DNA of 64,000 nucleotides from Acidobacteriaceae bacterium (GTDB lineage Bacteria > Acidobacteriota > Terriglobia > Terriglobales > Acidobacteriaceae): contig JANYKL010000090.1 of the NCBI GenBank assembly GCA_025361625.1, positions 32,315 through 96,314 on the forward strand. Reading direction: 5' to 3'. Below the pieces are notes generated by a model. The model was given only the letters and a program-made list of their open reading frames with translations. It had not been told where the DNA came from and did no database searches. Made by a program: the position numbers and the translations under genes. This document shows, one piece after another, positions 9,070 through 17,151 of the stretch; within the stretch, counting starts at the first letter, position 1; each line of letters starts with the position of its first letter.

Positions 9070-9255
9070 ATGGGTGAAGGAATTTTTCAGCCGCTGCACA
9101 TCTTGTTGATTATCGGAATCGCGCTACTGCTGTTTGGTCCAAGCAAGTTTGCTGACTTAGGTAAGGGATTGGGAGAAGGCATTAAAAATTTTAAGTCTTC
9201 AATGAAGGACGAGGATAAAAAGAAAGACGAAGCTCCCAAGCCGCCTAGCGCATAG
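9070..9255 (+). CDS. tatA: Sec-independent protein translocase TatA/TatE
   Basis: A 61-residue protein with the TatA plan: a short N-terminal membrane helix (LHILLIIGIALLLFGP), the FGP hinge, an amphipathic helix (FADLGKGLGEGIKNFKSSM) and a charged Lys/Asp/Glu-rich tail. TatA forms the pore of the twin-arginine pathway that exports folded proteins. GGGGAGG lies a few bases before the ATG. tatB and tatC are not in this window. A weak hairpin (ccgcct 9241-9246, aggcgg 9256-9261) overlaps the stop and may help end transcription. Confidence 0.92.
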   Translation: MGEGIFQPLHILLIIGIALLLFGPSKFADLGKGLGEGIKNFKSSMKDEDKKKDEAPKPPSA

Positions 9256-9285
9256 AGGCGGCACTCTTTAGGCAGCACATTTGGC

Positions 9286-9852
9286 TCAGGGAGCGATCAG
9301 ATCGTGGGCTCTCAACAGACGCCAAACAAGCGCCATCGGTAGCCCGACTACATTGCTGTAATCCCCTTCAATGCGCGGAATCCACCGCGAGGCAATGCCT
9401 TGAATCGCGTACGCGCCTGCTTTATCCATGGGCTCGCCGGTTGCAATGTAGTCCGAAATTTCGCGATCGGTAATAGCAATCATCGTTACCAGGGTGGTTT
9501 CGCTCGCAACGCATGACTTTCCATCCACGACAACACATACCCCTGTAATGACGTGATGTTCCCGACCAGAAAGCATTCTTAACATGCGCGCGGCGTCGGC
9601 CTTATCGACAGGCTTGCCGAGAATTTCATTGTCGATGGTTACAATTGTGTCGGCTCCAAGCACGCAATCTGTAGGGCCAAGCTGGCTAGCAACAGCAACA
9701 GCTTTTTCGCGCGCCAGGCGCTCAGCGCAGTCTTTCGCGGATTCTCCGGGCAACGGCTCTTCGTCGATGTCGGCGGCTAGCACTTTGCAGGGGATTGCTG
9801 CGCTGCGCAGTAATTCCAGGCGGCGAGGCGAAGCGGAGGCGAGGAAGAACAT
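9286..9852 (-). CDS. maf: Maf-family nucleotide pyrophosphatase
   Basis: A 188-residue Maf/YhdE-type enzyme that hydrolyses non-canonical or canonical NTPs (dTTP, UTP or modified pyrimidines) to NMP and PPi. The N-terminal FFLASASPRRLELLR (substrate loop S-x-S-P-R-R) is diagnostic. CVLGADTIV carries the catalytic Asp; further conserved blocks are ILGKPVDKADAARMLRMLSG, KAGAYAIQG and the C-terminal GDYSNVVGLP. The ATG at 9852 was chosen because it places the SxSPRR motif at the very N-terminus, as in the family. The frame is open for 89 codons further upstream but that part overlaps the upstream gene. Last gene of the unit hpnH - unknown - maf. Confidence 0.92.
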   Translation of the reverse strand: MFFLASASPRRLELLRSAAIPCKVLAADIDEEPLPGESAKDCAERLAREKAVAVASQLGPTDCVLGADTIVTIDNEILGKPVDKADAARMLRMLSGREHHVITGVCVVVDGKSCVASETTLVTMIAITDREISDYIATGEPMDKAGAYAIQGIASRWIPRIEGDYSNVVGLPMALVWRLLRAHDLIAP

Positions 9853-9946
9853 AGCGCAACTCAGAAAAGAAAAAACGAGGTGTGCCCAATCTACTTTTTC
9901 GAATTGGTCACTCTTAGAAAAGCTCGCGACAGCGGGAGTATCGGCC

Positions 9947-10435
9947 TTACTCCAGCGCTTCCGGCTCAATCGAAATATTTTTCTCGCCTCTGGCTCGCTT
10001 CTCCCAATATTTCTTGACCCACGCTTCATAGCTTTTGCCGGCGGCGGTGTCTCGTCCGGTGAAAGAGATAGCGGCAATTTCTGAGTAAGGGATGGCGGGG
10101 CATTCGTTGCTGCTTGCAAGCATCAATCTCACAATCGAAGTTGCGAGCGTCGGACCGATGCGGCGGTCGAAAAGGTATCCGCTGGTTTGTGATTGATCTT
10201 TGTGCGTAATGGTTACATCCCCGCGATAATCAAAGGCTTTTTCGATGACGGCTCGGACGTCGGATTCGCTCGCGAGTTGCGGAATCCAACCTTGGAGATT
10301 TTCGCGCTCGAAGCCAGGAACTACTTCCAGTTCATCCGTAACCTGCAGTTCGGCGTCGTGCTTGGAGTCAGCCACGCTTTGGCCCTGGCCGCCGTGTGGT
10401 AGCGTTCCGTCGTGGCCGTGTTCCCGTCCGCTCAT
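9947..10435 (-). CDS. Conserved hypothetical protein between hpnH and maf
   Basis: A 162-residue soluble protein with no signal peptide or membrane segment. The N-terminal 35 residues are polar and His/Gly-rich (MSGREHGHDG...). A compact domain follows (GWIPQLASESDVRAVIEKAF, then a beta-rich part with GDVTITHKDQSQTSGYLFD and IAAISFTGRDTAAGKS), and a basic C-terminus. It starts 43 bp after the hpnH stop and ends 95 bp before maf, all on the minus strand, so it is very likely co-transcribed with both. I do not recognise the family; the position suggests a link to hopanoid or envelope lipid metabolism, but that is inference. Confidence 0.75.
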   Translation of the reverse strand: MSGREHGHDGTLPHGGQGQSVADSKHDAELQVTDELEVVPGFERENLQGWIPQLASESDVRAVIEKAFDYRGDVTITHKDQSQTSGYLFDRRIGPTLATSIVRLMLASSNECPAIPYSEIAAISFTGRDTAAGKSYEAWVKKYWEKRARGEKNISIEPEALE

Positions 10436-10436
10436 T

Positions 10437-10466
10437 GCATGAAGCTCACACGCATGAAGCTCACAC
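10437..10466. repeat. Perfect 15-bp tandem repeat at the start of the gene after hpnH
   Basis: gcatgaagctcacac occurs twice back to back (10437-10451 and 10452-10466). On the minus strand each copy carries an ATG. The upstream ATG opens a tiny frame (M-R-V-S-F-M-Q-stop) whose TGA overlaps the ATG of the following gene as ATGA, so the duplication may have created a small translational-coupling leader between hpnH and the next gene. Confidence 0.7.
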
Positions 10467-10478
10467 GCCGCTTAGAGC

Positions 10479-11609
10479 TCATATCCGCGCTTCTTCAGAT
10501 TCCCGGGTCGCGTTCGCGGGGTCAATCTGTACCAGCGGATTGTAAGAGTGAACCGGCCGCACGTCCCGATCAAGATCACGCAGCGCAGCTTTGTCTCGAT
10601 AGAGCGAAAACGTCGCCTTAACAGTGTCGGCGAATCCGCGCAGTGAACCGAAAGTATCGTCGACCGAAGTTGGCTCGTACCCGCAGTGCACCATACAATT
10701 CGCACATTGCGGATTGCCAGACTCGGTGCCGTAGCTTGCCCACTCCGTTGTTTCCATCAACTCTTTGTACGACTCGGCGTAGCCGTCCTGAAGCAGATAG
10801 CAGGGCTTTTGCCATCCGAAAATGTTGTAAGTGGGCATTCCCCACGGGGTACATTTGTAGTTGCGCTTGCCCATCAGGTATTCGAGAAACAGCGGCGACT
10901 GGTTGAATCGCCAACTGCGCTTGCGGTTCGAAAGCATCGTGCGAAACAGGCGGCGCGTGCGGGCTCGGCCCATGAAGTGCTTTTGGTCGGGAGCCTTGTC
11001 GTAGGAATATCCAGGCGAGACCATCATGCTCTCCACGCCAACTTCCATCATCTCGTCGAAAAAAGTGCGGACGCTATTGGGATCGGCGCCGTCAAAGAGA
11101 GTTGTATTCGTAGTCACGCGGAAGCCGGCGTCAATCGCGGCTCGAATGCCGTCCAACGCGAGCTCATATCCACCCTCGCGGCACACCGAGAAATCGTGAT
11201 GCTCTTTCTGTCCGTCGACATGCACCGAGAAACTCAGATACTTGCTCGGTTTGAACAGATGCAGCTTTTCTTTCAAGAGCAATGCGTTCGTGCAGAGATA
11301 AATATATTTCTTGCGCGCGACCAGCCCTTCGACGATCTCCGCAATCTGCGGATGCATCAGCGGCTCGCCGCCGGGGATGGAAACCATCGGCGTTCCGCAT
11401 TCGTCGACCGCCTTGAAGCAATCTTCGGGCGACAGATCTTTTTTTAGAATGTGGGCCGGATATTGAATTTTGCCGCATCCAGCGCAAGCCAGATTGCAGC
11501 GGAACAACGGCTCGAGCATGAGCACCAGCGGGTAACGCTTGCGCCTGGCCAGCTTCTGGCGCAGAACGTAGGTCGCAACCGTCCACATTTGGGATACGGG
11601 AACCGCCAT
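10479..11609 (-). CDS. hpnH: HpnH, adenosyl-hopene transferase (radical SAM)
   Basis: A 376-residue radical SAM enzyme that joins a 5'-deoxyadenosyl group to diploptene, the first step to C35 bacteriohopanepolyols. The 4Fe-4S motif is CNLACAGC (C38, C42, C45). The SAM-binding region follows ([15 protein letters not shown]), then the long HpnH-specific stretch with [17 protein letters not shown] and a second Cys cluster [12 protein letters not shown]. Length and motif order match HpnH closely. It heads the hpnH - unknown - maf unit; squalene-hopene cyclase and other hpn genes are not in the window. Confidence 0.92.
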   Translation of the reverse strand: MAVPVSQMWTVATYVLRQKLARRKRYPLVLMLEPLFRCNLACAGCGKIQYPAHILKKDLSPEDCFKAVDECGTPMVSIPGGEPLMHPQIAEIVEGLVARKKYIYLCTNALLLKEKLHLFKPSKYLSFSVHVDGQKEHHDFSVCREGGYELALDGIRAAIDAGFRVTTNTTLFDGADPNSVRTFFDEMMEVGVESMMVSPGYSYDKAPDQKHFMGRARTRRLFRTMLSNRKRSWRFNQSPLFLEYLMGKRNYKCTPWGMPTYNIFGWQKPCYLLQDGYAESYKELMETTEWASYGTESGNPQCANCMVHCGYEPTSVDDTFGSLRGFADTVKATFSLYRDKAALRDLDRDVRPVHSYNPLVQIDPANATRESEEARI

Positions 11610-11794
11610 TATTCCTCCGAAGAAGTGTGTTCTATTATCATACCGGATTCGTTGCGTGAGATGGACGAAACGAGTGTATCTCGCTGATTACACTACACGG
11701 AGTCCAAATGAACCCGCCGGCAGGAATGGCTGCTACCGGCATTCCCGCAGCCCTTGCAGACGCCCGCGTGAGGCCCGGCGCACGGGTAATGGTT

Positions 11795-14005
11795 CTAAAT
11801 TTTCTGTAGGCGTTGCACGTCATGCACGCCGGGAATTTGCCGCACCCCGTCCATAATTTTTTGCAAGTGCTTGAGATCGGCGATTTCAAGGACGACATCA
11901 ACATTCGCCTGCCCATTCTGGCTGCGCGCCTCGATGTTGCGAATGTTGGTGTGGGTATCGCTGATGACAGCGGTAATTTGCTTCAGCATGCCGAAGCGGT
12001 CATCGCAGAGCAAAGTGATTTTCACCGGGTAAGAAACCGGCTGCCCGTCTTTGTCGCCGGCCCAGAGTACGTCGATTCTGCGCTCCGGCTCATAGAGGAG
12101 GTTGGTGACGTTCGGACAGCTGATGGAATGCACAGCCACGCCTTTGCCGCGAGTCACATAGCCTACGATCGATTCGCCTCGAATCGGATTGCAGCAGCGG
12201 GCACGATAGACGAGCAGGTCGCCTTGGCCGCGGACAACGATTGCGTTGCTGTCGCCTCCAAAAACACGGCGCACTACGCTGGTGAAGCCTTGCGACGCGG
12301 CTTGCTCCTCCGTGTCGGACATTGGCTTCGCGGCGGCGGGGGCAAACTTCGCGAGCACCTGACGCGCGGAATATTTGCCGTAGCCGATGCCGGCCATCAG
12401 GTCGTCCGCGCGCCCAAGGCCGTACTCGGAGGCGGCACGCTGCAGGTCGGCGTCCTTGATTTCCTTCAGCGAAATTCTGTACTTGCGTGCTTCTTTTTCG
12501 ATCAGCTTCTTGCCGATTTCGATCGCACGTTCCCGCTGGTGGACGTTGAGCCAGTGCTTGATCTTGTTTCGCGCTCTTGAAGACTTGACGATCGCAAGCC
12601 AATCCCGGCTCGGCTTGTGTCCAGCCTGCGTAATGATTTCGACGATGTCGCCAGAGTGCAACTTGTGCCGCAGCGGAACCATGCGGCCGTTGACTTTGGC
12701 GCCCGTACAAATATGTCCAACTTCGGTGTGAATCGAATAGGCAAAATCGATGGGAGTCGACTCACGCGGCAGCACGAGAACTTTGCCTTTGGGGGTGAAG
12801 GTGTAGACCTCTTCGGGATAGAGGTCGACTTTCAGCGTGGAAAGAAATTCGTTAGGGTCCGAGACATCGCGCTGCCACTCCACCACCTGCCGCAGCCACG
12901 CCAGTCGATGCTCGTCTTCTGCTGAGACCGGCCCGTCTTTATATTTCCAGTGTGCGGCGATACCTTCCTCGCACATCTTGTGCATTTCCTCCGTGCGAAT
13001 CTGGATCTCGAAGGTCTCGCCGTTTTCCGTGATAACCGAGGTGTGCAGCGACTGGTAGAGATTCGGCCGGGGCATGGCGATGAAGTCTTTAATACGTCCG
13101 GGGACGGGCCGCCAAAGGTTGTGAATGATGCCGAGGACGGCGTAACAATCCTGCACGGAGTTCGTGATCACGCGCATGGCGTAGAGATCGTAAACCTGGT
13201 CGACGCTGATTTTCTGCCGCAGCAATTTCTTGTGAATGCTGTACATGCGCTTGATTCGGCTCTCGACGCGTCCGCTGATGCCAGCTTCTTTCAAGCCATC
13301 GCGCAAAACGCCTTCCACGCGCGACATGAATGCTTCCCCCTCTTTGCGTCGCGATTCAACCGCGGCCCGAACCTGTTCGTAACCAATCGGGTCAAGATAT
13401 TTGAAGCCCAGGTCTTCGAGTTCTCCGCGAATTTTCCCCATGCCGAGGCGATGTGCGATGGGCGCATAAATCTCCAGCGTCTCGCGCGCAATTTTCTGCT
13501 GGCGTTCGGGGTCCAGGTGCTCGAGCGTCCGCATGTTGTGCAAGCGATCGGCGAGTTTGATCAGGACGACTCGAATGTCGTCGACCATGGCAAGCATCAT
13601 CTTGCGCAGGTTTTCCGCTTGCGCTTCCTCTTTCGTAGAAAAATCGATCTTGCTGATCTTGGTGACGCCCTCGACGATGTGCGCTACCTGCTCGCCAAAC
13701 TCCTGCCGAATCTCGACCGAAGTCACGGATGTGTCCTCTACGGAATCGTGCAGAAGCCCCGCAGCGACGGAAACTGCGTCCATTTTCATGTCCGCGAGAA
13801 CGTTCGCGACTTCGAGAGGATGAGCGAGATAAGGCTCGCCCGATGCGCGCGATTGCCCGGAGTGGTGCTTCTGAGAAAATTCGTAGGCTTTTTTGACGAT
13901 GATTAAGTCGTCGTGAGGGCGGTTTTCGCGCAGCTTCTTCATGAGCTCGCGGAACCGGGTCACCGTGAGCACGTTGGTCGCAATCTGTTGACGCAACGTC
14001 GCCAT
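11795..14005 (-). CDS. rel: Bifunctional (p)ppGpp synthetase/hydrolase, Rel/SpoT type
   Basis: A 736-residue long RSH protein controlling the stringent response. The HD hydrolase domain (about 35-190) keeps H62 and the HD pair (LLHDSVEDT, H86-D87), so hydrolysis is expected. The synthetase domain (about 220-380) has GRIKDFIAMPRPNLYQSLHT and FEIQIRTEEMH; its RxKD signature is the type seen in bifunctional Rel/SpoT. The TGS domain (EVYTFTPKGKVLVLP...IDFAYSIHTEVG), the helical/zinc-finger region with CCNPIRGE, and a C-terminal ACT domain follow. All domains are intact. It is transcribed alone; a gap of 185 bp separates it from hpnH. Confidence 0.95.
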   Translation of the reverse strand: MATLRQQIATNVLTVTRFRELMKKLRENRPHDDLIIVKKAYEFSQKHHSGQSRASGEPYLAHPLEVANVLADMKMDAVSVAAGLLHDSVEDTSVTSVEIRQEFGEQVAHIVEGVTKISKIDFSTKEEAQAENLRKMMLAMVDDIRVVLIKLADRLHNMRTLEHLDPERQQKIARETLEIYAPIAHRLGMGKIRGELEDLGFKYLDPIGYEQVRAAVESRRKEGEAFMSRVEGVLRDGLKEAGISGRVESRIKRMYSIHKKLLRQKISVDQVYDLYAMRVITNSVQDCYAVLGIIHNLWRPVPGRIKDFIAMPRPNLYQSLHTSVITENGETFEIQIRTEEMHKMCEEGIAAHWKYKDGPVSAEDEHRLAWLRQVVEWQRDVSDPNEFLSTLKVDLYPEEVYTFTPKGKVLVLPRESTPIDFAYSIHTEVGHICTGAKVNGRMVPLRHKLHSGDIVEIITQAGHKPSRDWLAIVKSSRARNKIKHWLNVHQRERAIEIGKKLIEKEARKYRISLKEIKDADLQRAASEYGLGRADDLMAGIGYGKYSARQVLAKFAPAAAKPMSDTEEQAASQGFTSVVRRVFGGDSNAIVVRGQGDLLVYRARCCNPIRGESIVGYVTRGKGVAVHSISCPNVTNLLYEPERRIDVLWAGDKDGQPVSYPVKITLLCDDRFGMLKQITAVISDTHTNIRNIEARSQNGQANVDVVLEIADLKHLQKIMDGVRQIPGVHDVQRLQKI

Positions 14006-14237
14006 GATGGATTTTAACCCAGCCTAGATTGAGATTAAACGTTACGCATGGCGTTCACCATCCCCGGCGTGCCGCCAATTAGGGCGTGACAACAATCATG
14101 TTGAGAAGAGCTTGCATCGGGGGCATTGCTTTAGTGAGGCCCGATACGAAGATTGCCTACGACCAAGTGCCGGAAGCGCTGCGATCTTCACACTGGATGA
14201 AGTCGACAAATTCGCGCAAAGACGATGCAATATCCAA

Positions 14238-14885
14238 ATGGAACCACTCACCGGAACTGAAGTGCGTGTCCTCGGGTCGCTGATCGAAAAGGACATTACC
14301 ACTCCCGAGTACTACCCCTTATCGATGAACGCGCTGGTTAACGCCTGCAACCAAAAGTCGAACCGCGACCCGGTCGTGCAGCTTGACGACCAAGCCGTAG
14401 GCGCGGCAATCGAAGGGTTGCAGCGGCATCGCATGGCCGGGCCCGCGCGCGGAGCGGACAGCCGCGTGACCAAATACGAACAGCGCTTGCAGGAAGTTTT
14501 TAACTTTACCCGCCCCGAGCTCGCCGTCTTGTGCGAACTCCTGCTCCGCGGGCCGCAAACTCCTGGAGAGCTGCGCGGCAGAGCCGAACGACTGCACCGC
14601 TTCGCGGCGCTGGACGACGTGCAGTCCGCACTGCAAAAGTTGATGCAGCGAGAACCTCCGCTTGCCAAAATTTTGCCGCGGCAGCCCGGCACGAAGGAAT
14701 CGCGATACGCTCATCTGTTCGCCGGCGATGTTGTCGAAGCTGGCGCTTCTTCGACTTCAACATTAGCAACCGCTTCGGGCAATGGCGATCGAATTGCCCG
14801 TTTAGAAGAAGAAGTTGCCGATCTAAGGCGAGAGCTGTGCGAGATGAAAGATCAGGTACAAAAGTTCCGCAGGCAATTCGAATAA
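14238..14885 (+). CDS. yceH: YceH-family protein (DUF480)
   Basis: A 215-residue protein of the YceH/DUF480 family, two tandem winged-helix domains with no fixed biochemical role. Recognisable are the start LTGTEVRVLGSLIEKDITTP, then YYPLSMNALVNACNQKSNRDPV, and LLRGPQTPGELRGRAERLH in the second domain. The C-terminal 35 residues form a coiled coil (RIARLEEEVADLRRELCEMK). ATG 14238 matches the family N-terminus and usual length; the frame is open upstream to 14112 without similarity. Confidence 0.88.
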   Translation: MEPLTGTEVRVLGSLIEKDITTPEYYPLSMNALVNACNQKSNRDPVVQLDDQAVGAAIEGLQRHRMAGPARGADSRVTKYEQRLQEVFNFTRPELAVLCELLLRGPQTPGELRGRAERLHRFAALDDVQSALQKLMQREPPLAKILPRQPGTKESRYAHLFAGDVVEAGASSTSTLATASGNGDRIARLEEEVADLRRELCEMKDQVQKFRRQFE

Positions 14886-14905
14886 GGCCGGTCTTGCGAA
14901 GATGA

Positions 14906-16150
14906 CTACAGCACTCGTTCCTGCGCATAACCCGCCGCGCCCAGCCCCGCGATAATTTCAGCAATGTGTTCAGGGCCGCGCGTCTCCATGGTAATTTCAA
15001 TCGCCGTTTCTCCGAGACCAACCCCGTGATAAGCGCGGTCGTAAGCCGTCTCGACGATATTGGCGCGGTGCTCCGCCAAAATCATGGTCAGGCGATTTAG
15101 CGCTCCGGGATAGTCAGGCAGGTGTACGCGCAGGCGCACGAGCCGTCCGTCTTTAACCAAGCCGCGTTCGATGATGCGGGAAAGCAGCGTTACATCGATA
15201 TTTCCGCCGCAAACCAGGACAGCGATTTTCTTGCCGGTAAAAGGCAATTTGCGATTGACTACCGCCGCGACCGCAGCAGCGCCAGCTCCCTCGGCCAACG
15301 TTTTTTCGCGCTCAAGCAGCAGCAAGATGGCGTTGGCGATTTCTTCTTCTTCCACGGTGACGATGTCGTCCACGTATTTTTGAACAAGCGGCAAAGTGCG
15401 CTCTCCGGCGCGTCGAACCGCGATTCCGTCGGCGATTGTTGAAGCTGCCTTCAGGGTCAGGGGCTTGCCCTCCGCAACCGCCATTTTCATGGATGGCAGT
15501 CGGGACGGCTGCACACCGAAGACTTGAATTTGCGGGTTCGACTCTTTCACCGCGCAGGCGATGCCGCCGATCAAGCCCCCGCCACCGATCGGGACGATGA
15601 CCGCATCGAGATCGGGATGTTGCTGCATCAACTCCAATCCGATCGTTCCTTGGCCGGCAATCACGGCGTCGTCGTCAAAGGCGTGCACCAATGTCAGGCG
15701 TTCGGCTTGACTTCGCCGCACGGATTCTTCAAACGCGTCGTCATAATTCGCACCATGCAAAACGACATCCGCGCCATAACCCCGCGTGGCAGAAACTTTA
15801 ATCAGCGGTGTGGTGAGCGGCATGCAAATCTGGGCACGGATCCCAAGTTTGCCGGCGTGATAAGCCACACCCTGCGCGTGGTTCCCGGCCGAGGCGGCAA
15901 TCACCCCGCGGGAGCGCTCTTCGGCAGAAAGCAGCTGCAACTTGTTTAGCGCGCCGCGCTCTTTGAAAGAGCCGGTCCGCTGCAGGTTTTCGAGTTTCAG
16001 ATAGACCTGGTTCGAGGTAGATTCGGAAAACGTTTCCGAGCGGGCACAGGGCGACAGGTAGATGGCCTTGCGGATACGTCCGAGCGCCGCCTGGATGTCG
16101 GTCAACCTAATCATTTTTTGGTTGCTGCAGTCCTTTATGATTTGCAACAT
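14906..16150 (-). CDS. ilvA: Threonine ammonia-lyase with C-terminal ACT domain
   Basis: A 414-residue PLP enzyme that deaminates threonine (and serine) to 2-oxobutyrate (pyruvate), feeding isoleucine synthesis or threonine catabolism. Seen: the PLP-lysine motif RTGSFKERGALNKL, AASAGNHAQGVAYHA, the phosphate-binding loop IVPIGGGGLIGGIA, and a C-terminal ACT domain (about 335-414: VRLRVHLPDYPGALNRL). A single ACT-like domain and the length of about 400 are typical of the TdcB/short IlvA group. ATG 16150 has a weak AGGTAAG before it; ATG 16114 (MIRLTDIQAALGR) matches the family N-terminus and may be the real start. Confidence 0.92.
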   Translation of the reverse strand: MLQIIKDCSNQKMIRLTDIQAALGRIRKAIYLSPCARSETFSESTSNQVYLKLENLQRTGSFKERGALNKLQLLSAEERSRGVIAASAGNHAQGVAYHAGKLGIRAQICMPLTTPLIKVSATRGYGADVVLHGANYDDAFEESVRRSQAERLTLVHAFDDDAVIAGQGTIGLELMQQHPDLDAVIVPIGGGGLIGGIACAVKESNPQIQVFGVQPSRLPSMKMAVAEGKPLTLKAASTIADGIAVRRAGERTLPLVQKYVDDIVTVEEEEIANAILLLLEREKTLAEGAGAAAVAAVVNRKLPFTGKKIAVLVCGGNIDVTLLSRIIERGLVKDGRLVRLRVHLPDYPGALNRLTMILAEHRANIVETAYDRAYHGVGLGETAIEITMETRGPEHIAEIIAGLGAAGYAQERVL

Positions 16151-16267
16151 CTTACCTGATGCGCACTTGCGGGGCGTTTAGCACGCCGCCTTCCTCTGTC
16201 GGCTATCAAAGGGAGCATTCAAAAAGTTGGTTGCTTACACCTTTCGTAATTGCCCATCCGGAAGGTA

Positions 16268-16290
16268 AACAGGTCCTTTAGAAACCTGTT
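16268..16290. promoter_or_regulatory. Inverted repeat upstream of the PilZ gene
   Basis: aacaggt (16268-16274) and acctgtt (16284-16290) form a perfect 7+7 inverted repeat with 9 bases between, 23 bp upstream of the PilZ-protein ATG. It could be an operator for a dimeric regulator or a leader hairpin; there is no T-run, so not a terminator. Confidence 0.35.
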
Positions 16291-16313
16291 CAGCCTCCAA
16301 AACGCCTGCCAGA

Positions 16314-17051
16314 ATGGGGTTTCAGAAGATCCCGAAACTCATGAACATATCTACCGCTACCGCCGCCGCTCCAATCACCTCTCATCGAAAAGCTGCCGCC
16401 CGAGTCGCTTTGTTTGACCTATCGCCATCTTCGACGCAGCTAATGACCGAATGTTTTCGTCAGTTTGCAATCGAAACAATCGCCATTCCTCATGAAGATT
16501 CCGGTCGGCTCATCCATGAGAAGTTTGAGGCGTGCGTTTTACCGCTGACGAACGATGCAGGAAGCATCATCGAGATGGCGCGAACTTCGCCATCCAACAG
16601 CCGCATCATCATCTTCGGGTTAGGCGGCTCGGCGCAGGATGCGATGCGTTATTCGAAGTTGTGTCTCAATGCGGTCTTCCACGAACCACTTGAGCGTTCT
16701 GCGGCGATGAAGCTCGTGCGTTCGACCCGAATGCTGGTACTGCACGAATTTCGCCGCTATGTCCGCATTCCGGTCATGACCGAGGTCGGCATCGTTTTTG
16801 ACGATGGCACTCGTATGACGGCAACGAGCCATGAGATTAGCTCGGGTGGAATGTCGCTAAAAGGAAATCATGTGCCGGAGCAAGGCAAAGCAGTAGAGGT
16901 TTCGTTCTCGCTACTCACCTTGCCCCGGGTATGGGTGCGCGGGCAGGTGACTTGGAAGAAAAGCAACAAATGCTTCGGGATTCGCTTCGACGCCACTGAT
17001 GACCGGCGTCTGCGGCTGAAGCAATGGATCGTTGGATACCTGGACGCCTAG
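16314..17051 (+). CDS. PilZ-domain protein with an N-terminal receiver-like domain
   Basis: A 245-residue cytoplasmic protein. Residues about 28-140 look like a degenerate receiver fold (RVALFDLSPSSTQLM, VLPLTNDAG, RIIIFGLGG) without the phospho-acceptor arrangement. Residues about 145-243 are a PilZ domain: the RRYVRIP segment fits the RxxxR c-di-GMP contact, and HEISSGGMSL fits the second motif (D/N-x-S-x-x-G) with Glu in the acidic position. It probably senses c-di-GMP, but the Asp-to-Glu change may weaken binding. An alternative start is ATG 16341 (MNISTA). It stands alone, upstream of a convergent helicase gene. Confidence 0.78.
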   Translation: MGFQKIPKLMNISTATAAAPITSHRKAAARVALFDLSPSSTQLMTECFRQFAIETIAIPHEDSGRLIHEKFEACVLPLTNDAGSIIEMARTSPSNSRIIIFGLGGSAQDAMRYSKLCLNAVFHEPLERSAAMKLVRSTRMLVLHEFRRYVRIPVMTEVGIVFDDGTRMTATSHEISSGGMSLKGNHVPEQGKAVEVSFSLLTLPRVWVRGQVTWKKSNKCFGIRFDATDDRRLRLKQWIVGYLDA

Positions 17052-17151
17052 GTCGGCACCAGCTGAATGGCCTTTCGCCAGACCTACGCCGGCGCGAGTG
17101 GAGCACAACGCCAACACTTTCGCCAGCACTTGGCCCGCACTTGGCCAGCGC

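Noticed and set aside
12950..13906. A 318-codon plus-strand frame inside the Rel/SpoT gene
   Set aside because: It lies entirely antisense to a well-conserved gene; its amino-acid use is typical of antisense GC-rich frames (many Asp, Val, Arg, Phe).
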